Assembly: GCA_036379935.1 (NCBI GenBank) | Contig: DASVFT010000022.1 | Location: forward strand, 1 to 64,000 | DNA from: JAOPZW01 sp036379935 | GTDB taxonomy: Bacteria > Actinomycetota > Thermoleophilia > Solirubrobacterales > Solirubrobacteraceae | Length of the DNA: 64,000 nt | Reading direction: 5' to 3' | In this document: piece after piece, positions 58,355-64,000 of the stretch | Layout: each line of letters begins with the position of its first letter | Numbering within the stretch: position 1 is the stretch's first letter | The notes under the pieces: model-generated | What the model was told of the DNA's origin: nothing | Seen by the model: the letters and a program-made list of their open reading frames with translations, nothing else | Databases searched by the model: none | Translations under genes and position numbers: made by a program

Positions 58355-59416
58355 GTGACCAACTTCAGCCGGTTCATACTGCCAGTCCTCTCGGTGTCGC
58401 TCGCCGTGGCCGCCACGGGGCCGGTCGCCAGCGCCAGCTGGCATTCCTCTCCGCCCGGTGCCATCACCGGACAGGCCACCGACGTCACGTCTCGCTCGGC
58501 CCTTCTCCATGGCTCCGTCGATCCCAACTCAGACGCGACCACCTACGTGTTCGAGTACGGGAAGACGACCTCCTACGGCAAGTCGACGCCGCTGACCAGC
58601 GCGGGCAGCGGCAGCAATGCCGTCGCGGTCAGCTACGCCCTCACCGGCCTGACGCCGGCGACGACGTACCACGTGCGCGTGGTCGCCGCGAACGCCCAGG
58701 GGACCACTCCCGGCGCCGACGTGACCTTCACCACCGCCTCGGAGCCCGCGGGCGGCAGCTCGCCGGCGCCCGGCTCGACCGGCTCGACGGGGTCGACAGG
58801 CTCGACCGGTACGGCCGGTACGCTCGGCGCCGAGCCCGGCACCCCCGGCTCGCCGGCGCTGGCGGCGGAGGCCACCCCCGAGCTCGGACGGACGGTCAAC
58901 GTGACAGCGGCGAGCGGCACGGTGCTCGTGCGCGTCCCCGGCACGAAGGTCCCCGTGCCCCTCGCGGGCGTGGCTTCGATCCCGGTCGGCGCCATCCTCG
59001 ACACGCGCAAGGGCACGGTCGAGCTCGAGACGGCCGTCTCCGGCGGCCGGACGCAGAGCGGCCGCTTCCACGGCGGGCTCTTCTCGGTCCGCCAGGCCAA
59101 GGGCGGCGGCGGGATGACGGAGCTGGTGCTGCGTGGCCCGAAGCCGACCTGCCATGCCGGCGGGGCCCGTGCAGCGGCGACATCGGCCAAGCGCAAGCAG
59201 CGCGCACTCTGGGGCAGCGATCACGGTGGGCGCTTCCGGACGCGCGGCAGCAACTCGGTGGCGACCGTCCGCGGGACCTCGTGGTTCACCGCCGACCGCT
59301 GCGACGGCACCTACACGCGCGTGACGAGCGGCAGCGTGTCGGTCCGCGACCTGCGCAGCGGGCGCACGGTCCTGGTCAAGGCCGGCCAGAGCTACCTGGC
59401 GCGCGCGTCCCACTGA
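58355..59416 (+). CDS. exported fibronectin-III / FecR-like protein (copy 1)
   Basis: A 353-residue protein with a signal peptide (ILPVLSVSLAVAATGPVASA). Residues about 35-125 are a fibronectin-III-like domain (SALLHGSVDPNSDATTYVFEYG, LTGLTPATTYHVRVVAAN). A Gly/Ser/Thr linker (STGSTGSTGSTG) leads to a FecR-like region: SIPVGAILDTRKGTVELET, then FHGGLFSVRQ, and after a basic insert VATVRGTSWFTADRC and TSGSVSVRDLRSGRTVLVKAGQ. Probably an extracytoplasmic sensor or scaffold for the CHASE2 receptor downstream. GTG start at 58355. Confidence 0.8.
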   Translation: MTNFSRFILPVLSVSLAVAATGPVASASWHSSPPGAITGQATDVTSRSALLHGSVDPNSDATTYVFEYGKTTSYGKSTPLTSAGSGSNAVAVSYALTGLTPATTYHVRVVAANAQGTTPGADVTFTTASEPAGGSSPAPGSTGSTGSTGSTGTAGTLGAEPGTPGSPALAAEATPELGRTVNVTAASGTVLVRVPGTKVPVPLAGVASIPVGAILDTRKGTVELETAVSGGRTQSGRFHGGLFSVRQAKGGGGMTELVLRGPKPTCHAGGARAAATSAKRKQRALWGSDHGGRFRTRGSNSVATVRGTSWFTADRCDGTYTRVTSGSVSVRDLRSGRTVLVKAGQSYLARASH

Positions 59417-59460
59417 GCGTCGCTGCGCGCCAACGACATGCACGCGTCGGCTCACTGAGC

Positions 59461-59466
59461 TAGCCT
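59461..59466 (+). promoter_or_regulatory. -10 hexamer TAGCCT before FecR-like copy 2
   Basis: The hexamer lies 50 nt before the GTG at 59516. An ATC at 59474, in frame and 7 nt after the hexamer, could be a rare start giving a basic N-region. Confidence 0.35.
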
Positions 59467-59515
59467 GCCGGCCATCACTGGATGGTCCAGTCCGTTCAAG
59501 GGTGCGGGGAGGGGG

Positions 59516-60511
59516 GTGCTCGCGGCGATCGCGGCCTGCAGCGCGCTCGCCCTCGCTCCCGCCGTCGCCCCGGCCCAGGAGCGCCCCGTCGCCGAGACGG
59601 GCGCTCCCACCGCTGTCACGTCGACGTCGGCGACGCTGAACGGCGTCGTGACGCCCAACGGCGCGGACACGAGGTACACGTTCGTCTACGGGCCGAGGCG
59701 CTATGACGGCCACACGGCGGTCGCCTCGGCCGGCGACGGCACCGGTCCGGTGGCGGTGAGCGCGACGATCGACGGCCTGAGCCCGGCGACGACCTATCAC
59801 GTGCGCCTCATCGCCTTCAGCCGGGACGGGTTCGACAGCGGGCACGACGTCGCGTTCGCCACGCTGACGGCCGCGCCGGTCCCGGCCCCGGTCACGCCGC
59901 TGCCGACGCCGGCGCCGCCGGCGCCGCTGCTGCACTCCGCGCCGTCCTCCGAGGCGCCGCCCCCGCCCGTCCTCGGCAAGAGCGTGAACCTCGACGAGCG
60001 CAGCGGCCAGGTGACCGTCAAGGTGCCGGGCGTTCCCAGCTACGTGGCGCTGTCGCAGCGCACGTCGGTGCCGGTCGGATCGATCGTCGACACCCGCCAC
60101 GGGAGCGTCACCCTGCGCACGGCGGTGCGCGGCGGCAAGGTCCAGAGCGCGATCTTCCACGGGGGCCTCTTCCAGGTGCGCCAGCCGCGGGACGCGGCCG
60201 GGCTCACCGAACTGCGCCTGCGCGGCCCGCTCCCGACCTGCGGAAGCGGCGCCGCACGCGCGGCGGCGACGGCCAAGCGCAAGCGCAAGCCGCCGCGCCG
60301 CCTGTGGGGTCGCGACAACCACGGGCGCTTCCGCACGCGCGGGGGCAACAGCGTCGCCACCGTCCGCGGCACGTCGTGGTACGTCGAGGACCGCTGCGGC
60401 GGCACGCTCACGCGCGTGACCAAGGGCAGCGTCTCGGTGCGCGACCTGCGCCTGCACCGCACGGTGCTGGTGAGCGCGGGTCAGAGCTACCTCGCTCGCG
60501 CCAAGCGCTAG
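59516..60511 (+). CDS. exported fibronectin-III / FecR-like protein (copy 2)
   Basis: A 331-residue paralogue of the upstream gene, with the same order: signal peptide (LAAIAACSALALAPAVAPA), fibronectin-like domain (ATLNGVVTPNGADTRYTFVYG, IDGLSPATTYHVRLIAFS), Pro-rich linker, and FecR-like halves (SVPVGSIVDTRHGSVTLRT; VATVRGTSWYVEDRC; TKGSVSVRDLRLHRTVLVSAGQSYLA). GGGGAGGGG precedes the GTG. The stop lies 4 bp before the CHASE2 gene. Confidence 0.8.
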   Translation: MLAAIAACSALALAPAVAPAQERPVAETGAPTAVTSTSATLNGVVTPNGADTRYTFVYGPRRYDGHTAVASAGDGTGPVAVSATIDGLSPATTYHVRLIAFSRDGFDSGHDVAFATLTAAPVPAPVTPLPTPAPPAPLLHSAPSSEAPPPPVLGKSVNLDERSGQVTVKVPGVPSYVALSQRTSVPVGSIVDTRHGSVTLRTAVRGGKVQSAIFHGGLFQVRQPRDAAGLTELRLRGPLPTCGSGAARAAATAKRKRKPPRRLWGRDNHGRFRTRGGNSVATVRGTSWYVEDRCGGTLTRVTKGSVSVRDLRLHRTVLVSAGQSYLARAKR

Positions 60512-60515
60512 CGCG

Positions 60516-62306
60516 ATGCGCATGACCGGCCGCAGGCGGAGCCGGGCCGTGGCCGTCATCGTGGCGGGCCTCGTCGCCGCGGCCGCCGCCGGAGCGGCGG
60601 ACCTGACGGGACTCCTGCCCGGCCTCGAGCAGGAGTCGATCGTGCAGCGCTTCGAGCGCCGCGACGTGCGCCCGGCGCCCAACATGCTCGTCGTCGGCAT
60701 CGACGACAAGACGTTCTCCGACCTGGACCTGCACTGGCCGTTCCCCCGTCGCTACCACGCACAGGCGATCGACCGCCTGCGCCGCGACGGGGCGCGGGTG
60801 ATCGTCTACGACGTGCAGTTCACCGAGCAGACGACGCTCCGCGACGACAACGCGCTCATCGAGGCGGTCGACCGGGCGCGCAACGTGGTCCTCGCCACGG
60901 CCGAGACCGACGAGCGCGGGAACACCAACGTCCTCGGTGGCCCCGACGTCCTCAACAGCATCGGCGCCCAGGCGGCGGCCAGCAACCTGCCCGAGGGCCG
61001 CGGCGGCGTCCTCCAGCGCTTCGAGCACACGCACGCGGGGCTGCCCACGCTGGCCACGGTGGCGGCGGGCCTGGTCGGGCGCGCGCCGCCCCGGTCGGCC
61101 TACGAGAAGGGCGGCGCCTGGATCGACTTCCACGGTCCTCCGAAGACCATCGACACCGTCTCGTTCTCCGACCTGGTCCACGGGCGCGTGGACCCCGCGC
61201 GCGTGCGCGGGCGCGTCGTCGTCGTCGGGGCGACGTCGCCGACGCTCCAGGACGTCCATCCCACGCCGACCGGCGACCGCCTCATGCCCGGACCGGAGAT
61301 CGAGGCCAACGCGATCGACACCGCCATTCGCGGCCTGCCCCTGCGCGGCACCTCCAAGTGGCCGGGCCTCCTGCTCGCGCTGGCCCTCGGGTTCCTGCCC
61401 GCCCTCCTCAGCCTGGGCCTGCGCGCGCTCGTCGCCGCCATCGTCGCGCCCGCCATCGGCGTCGTCTTCCTGCTCATCTCGCAGTACGCCTTCGACCACG
61501 GGCGGATCCTGCCCGTCGCCGTGCCGCTGTTCGCGCTGTCGCTGGGCACGGCGAGCACGATCTCGGCCGGATACGTGGCCGAGCGCCGCGAGCGCCATCA
61601 GGTCTCGCGCCGCAACGAGGAGCTCGAGGAGGCGGTGCGCGAGCGCACGGCGGAGCTGCGCCAGACGCAGCTGGAGGTCATCCACCGGCTCGCCCACGCC
61701 ACCGAGTCACGCGACCAGGAGACCGGGCTGCACCTGGAGCGCATCAGCCGCATGTGCGAGCGCGTCGGGCTCGCGATGGGCCTGACCCCGACCGAGGCCG
61801 AGACGCTGCGCAACGCCAGCCTGCTGCACGATGTCGGCAAGATCGGCATCCCCGACGCGGTGCTCCTGCAGCCGGGGGCGCTGTCGGCCGACGACCGCGA
61901 GCTGATGCGCCGCCACACGGAGGTGGGCGGGGCGATCCTCTCCGGCTCGAGCTCGCCGGTCATGCGGATGGCCGAGGAGATCGCCCTGACCCACCACGAG
62001 CGCTGGGACGGCAGCGGCTACCCGAACGGCCTGGCCGGCGAGTCGATCCCGCTGTCGGGACGCATCTGCGCGGTGTGCGACGTCTTCGACGCGCTGCTCT
62101 CCGACCGTCCCTACAAGGAGCCGTGGCCGTTGCACGAGGCGCTTGGCGAGCTGCGCCGCGAGCGCGGGCGCCACTTCGATCCCGCGGTCGTCGATGCCTT
62201 CCTGGGCATCGTGGACGACCTCGATCCTGTGCTCCTTCAGCCTAGCCGCGCGCCCGCGCCAGCCGGTACGCCAGCGCCTCGAGCAACAGCTCCTCGGTCG
62301 GGTTGA
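60516..62306 (+). CDS. CHASE2-HD-GYP membrane receptor
   Basis: A 596-residue protein. An N-terminal membrane helix, then an extracytoplasmic CHASE2 domain to about residue 285 (NMLVVGIDDKTFSDLDLHWPFPRRYHA, RVIVYDVQFTE, VVVVGATSPTLQDVHPTPTG). Three membrane helices follow (WPGLLLALALGFLPALLSL ...), a coiled-coil linker (QVSRRNEELEEAVRERTAEL), and a complete HD-GYP domain (SLLHDVGKIGIPD, RRHTEVGGAIL, THHERWDGSGYPNGL). It should sense an envelope signal and degrade cyclic-di-GMP. Its 3' end overlaps holB by 65 bp. Confidence 0.92.
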   Translation: MRMTGRRRSRAVAVIVAGLVAAAAAGAADLTGLLPGLEQESIVQRFERRDVRPAPNMLVVGIDDKTFSDLDLHWPFPRRYHAQAIDRLRRDGARVIVYDVQFTEQTTLRDDNALIEAVDRARNVVLATAETDERGNTNVLGGPDVLNSIGAQAAASNLPEGRGGVLQRFEHTHAGLPTLATVAAGLVGRAPPRSAYEKGGAWIDFHGPPKTIDTVSFSDLVHGRVDPARVRGRVVVVGATSPTLQDVHPTPTGDRLMPGPEIEANAIDTAIRGLPLRGTSKWPGLLLALALGFLPALLSLGLRALVAAIVAPAIGVVFLLISQYAFDHGRILPVAVPLFALSLGTASTISAGYVAERRERHQVSRRNEELEEAVRERTAELRQTQLEVIHRLAHATESRDQETGLHLERISRMCERVGLAMGLTPTEAETLRNASLLHDVGKIGIPDAVLLQPGALSADDRELMRRHTEVGGAILSGSSSPVMRMAEEIALTHHERWDGSGYPNGLAGESIPLSGRICAVCDVFDALLSDRPYKEPWPLHEALGELRRERGRHFDPAVVDAFLGIVDDLDPVLLQPSRAPAPAGTPAPRATAPRSG

Positions 62307-63342
62307 GGATCAGGTTGGCGCGCGCGTCGTCGACGAGCTCGACCGCCGCGCGCAGCCGGTGCACGTCGGAGCGGTCGGCGTCCTCGCGCAGCGCGTCGAG
62401 GCAATCGACGGCATGGACGACCTCGAGGGCCTCGTCGGCCACCGCGGCCACGTCGCGATACCACAGGCCCGCGAGCTGGAGCGCCTGGTCCAGCGCGCCC
62501 GCGCGGGCGCGGCGAGCGGAGCGCCTGGCGGCCTCGGCCCCCTCGCGCTCGGCGCGCTTGCGGTCGCGCGGCGGGAGGTACTCGAGCTCGCTGGCGACGC
62601 GCTCCTCGACGGTGCGCTGGGCCGTGTCGCCCAGCGCCTTGGCCCGCGCGAGGACCTCGAGCCACGGCCGTCCCGCGAGCTGGCCGTGCAGCGCGGCGCG
62701 GGCGTAGGCCTCGGCGCTGGCCCTCAGCTCCGGACCGTCGCCGTACGCGAGCCCCCGGGCGCGCTCGGCGTCGCCGAGGCTCAGGCGCGCGCACGCGCGC
62801 GCGGTGAGCTCGTGGATCCCCGTAAGCCGCGCGGCCAGCTCGTCGGCGCCGGGGGCGTCGAAGCGCACGTGCTGGCAGCGCGAGGCGATGGTGGGCAGGA
62901 TCTCGCCCGGGCGGTCGGAGAGCAGCACGAGGTGGGCGAAGGCCGCGGGCTCCTCGAGCGTCTTGAGCATCCGGTTGGCCGCCTGGTCGTTCATGGTCTC
63001 GGCGCGCTCGATGACGAAGACGCGCCGCTGGGCCTCGAACGGGGTGCGCGACGCGGCGGCGACCACCGGCTCGTCGATGTCGGAGACGAGCATCTCGGCG
63101 GCGCCGCTGGGCGTGACCCAGGTGAGATCGGGATGCACGCCATGCTCCACGCGCGCGCGCGCGGAGTCCGGATCCCGCGCGCCGTCGCTCAGCAGCGCGG
63201 CCGCGAAGGCGCGCGCGACGGTCGCCTTGCCCGAGCCCGCCGGGCCGTGGAAGAGGTAGGCGTGGCTGGGGTTGCCGTCCGGCGGCAGCGCCGGGGTGAG
63301 CACGGCGCGGGCGTGGGGGTGGCGTTCGGTCCCGGGGAGCAC
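62242..63342 (-). CDS. holB: DNA polymerase III delta' subunit (clamp loader)
   Basis: A 366-residue AAA protein: SHAYLFHGPAGSGKATVARAFA (P-loop), RRVFVIERAETMNDQAANRMLKTLEEP, and LSDRPGEILPTIASRCQHVRF with the SRC arginine finger motif. The middle zinc-finger cysteines of DnaX-like proteins are absent, as in delta'. It helps load the sliding clamp. GTG start 18 bp from the divergent tmk. Confidence 0.9.
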   Translation of the reverse strand: MLPGTERHPHARAVLTPALPPDGNPSHAYLFHGPAGSGKATVARAFAAALLSDGARDPDSARARVEHGVHPDLTWVTPSGAAEMLVSDIDEPVVAAASRTPFEAQRRVFVIERAETMNDQAANRMLKTLEEPAAFAHLVLLSDRPGEILPTIASRCQHVRFDAPGADELAARLTGIHELTARACARLSLGDAERARGLAYGDGPELRASAEAYARAALHGQLAGRPWLEVLARAKALGDTAQRTVEERVASELEYLPPRDRKRAEREGAEAARRSARRARAGALDQALQLAGLWYRDVAAVADEALEVVHAVDCLDALREDADRSDVHRLRAAVELVDDARANLILNPTEELLLEALAYRLARARG

Positions 63343-63349
63343 CTCTGGA

Positions 63350-63355
63350 AGGCTA
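63350..63355 (-). promoter_or_regulatory. -10 hexamer TAGCCT for holB
   Basis: The hexamer ends 7 nt before the GTG at 63342. Confidence 0.48.
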
Positions 63356-63360
63356 CGGCC

Positions 63361-63978
63361 ATGCGCGGGCGGCTCATCACCATCGAGGGCCTCGACGGAG
63401 CGGGCAAGACGACGCTGGCCGAGGGACTGGCCGGCGCGCTGCGCGGCGAGGGACGCCAGGTCGCGCTGCTGCGCGAGCCCGGCGGCGTCGAGCTGTCCGA
63501 GCGGATCCGCGCGCTGGTCAAGGATCCGGCGCTTGCCGTGGACCCACGCGCCGAGGCGCTGCTCTACGCGGCCGCGCGCGCGCAGCTCGTGGCCGAGCGC
63601 GTGGGCCCGGCGCTGGAGGCGGGGACGTGGGTGCTGCTCGATCGCTTCGTCGACTCCTCGCTGGCCTACCAGGGCGCGGGGCGAGGGCTGGGCATCGAGG
63701 CGGTCCGCGAGGTCAACCGCTTCGCCACCGGCGGCCTTGCGCCCGACCGCACGCTCCTGCTGCGCGTCGACGGCGGCACGCGGGCCACGCGCCAGGCGGT
63801 GCGAGGCGAGGCACCCGACCGGCTCGAGCGCGAGGGCGACGGCTTCTTCGAGGCCATCGCCGGCGCCTACGACGAGCTCGCCGCCGCGGAGCCGGAGCGC
63901 TTCCGCGTGCTCGACGCCGGCCTGGGGCCGGAGGCGGTGCTCGCGGCCGCCCTCGCCGCGCTGTCCGATCTCGCGTAG
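63361..63978 (+). CDS. tmk: thymidylate kinase
   Basis: A 205-residue protein: P-loop LITIEGLDGAGKTTLAEGL, the catalytic LLREPGG segment, VLLDRFVDSSLAYQGAGRGLG (DR-x(Y/F)-x-DSS-x-AYQG) and a lid region. It phosphorylates dTMP. Divergent from holB, where many bacteria have the two in one direction. Confidence 0.94.
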   Translation: MRGRLITIEGLDGAGKTTLAEGLAGALRGEGRQVALLREPGGVELSERIRALVKDPALAVDPRAEALLYAAARAQLVAERVGPALEAGTWVLLDRFVDSSLAYQGAGRGLGIEAVREVNRFATGGLAPDRTLLLRVDGGTRATRQAVRGEAPDRLEREGDGFFEAIAGAYDELAAAEPERFRVLDAGLGPEAVLAAALAALSDLA

Positions 63979-64000
63979 GCCGGTGTCATCCCTACGGGGC

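Overview
The window is about 70% GC and densely coded. Most genes touch their neighbours through 4-bp ATGA or GTGA overlaps, GTG starts are common, and many genes start 6-9 nt after a TANNNT hexamer without a ribosome-binding site. Together with the mix of families (DUF2142, DUF2304, F420-type LLM oxidoreductase, CHASE2/HD-GYP, FecR-like secreted proteins, Pro/Thr-rich exported proteins), this points to a high-GC actinobacterium. Thermoleophilia (Solirubrobacterales-like) is my best guess by gene style; no rRNA is present to prove it.

Layout. (1) 37-20981: a surface-polysaccharide locus. It has at least seven glycosyltransferases, two copies of a DUF2142 plus small membrane-partner pair, DUF2304, four methyltransferase-type proteins, a Wzm/Wzt-type ABC exporter, and RmlC, RmlD and an SDR epimerase for nucleotide-sugar supply. 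ctaA (heme A synthase) sits inside it. (2) 21031-29152: a polar amino-acid ABC transporter followed by a DapA-family lyase/deaminase, an FAD amine oxidase, a fused 2Fe-2S/FAD/BFD oxidoreductase and an LLM oxidoreductase. Three promoter regions here share a TGCGAGC-type element, and the enzyme set resembles D-hydroxyproline (or opine) catabolism. (3) 29219-38031: lon, a DUF72-UDG-DUF72 operon, an MFS transporter, a LigD-type polymerase/primase, yqgE and aat. (4) 38043-39047: decayed sequence, with a frameshifted heme-membrane protein and an HtrA fragment. (5) 39048-43000: two exported proteins, lgt, a TetR regulator and an unknown gene. (6) 43511-49964: an ECF sigma factor fused to a zinc anti-sigma motif and an exported tail, then two successive cassettes, each a [degenerate HD-GYP + HD-GYP + LuxR HTH] regulator followed by a SnoaL-like protein. 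(7) 49978-53063: a 3-kb remnant of an element integrated in tRNA-Thr(CGT), bounded by 42-bp direct repeats, with a truncated integrase. (8) 53169-57036: a three-gene coupled operon of unknown envelope proteins and a PHP phosphoesterase. (9) 57477-63978: uppP, two tandem fibronectin/FecR-like secreted proteins coupled to a CHASE2-HD-GYP receptor, then divergent holB and tmk.

How it works together. Regions 1 and 9 (exporter, sugar synthesis, UppP, CHASE2/FecR) suggest investment in envelope glycans and in sensing the envelope. Regions 6 and 9 hold three HD-GYP proteins, so cyclic-di-GMP-type or related signalling is prominent. Functions are inferred from motifs read by eye; no database search was run.
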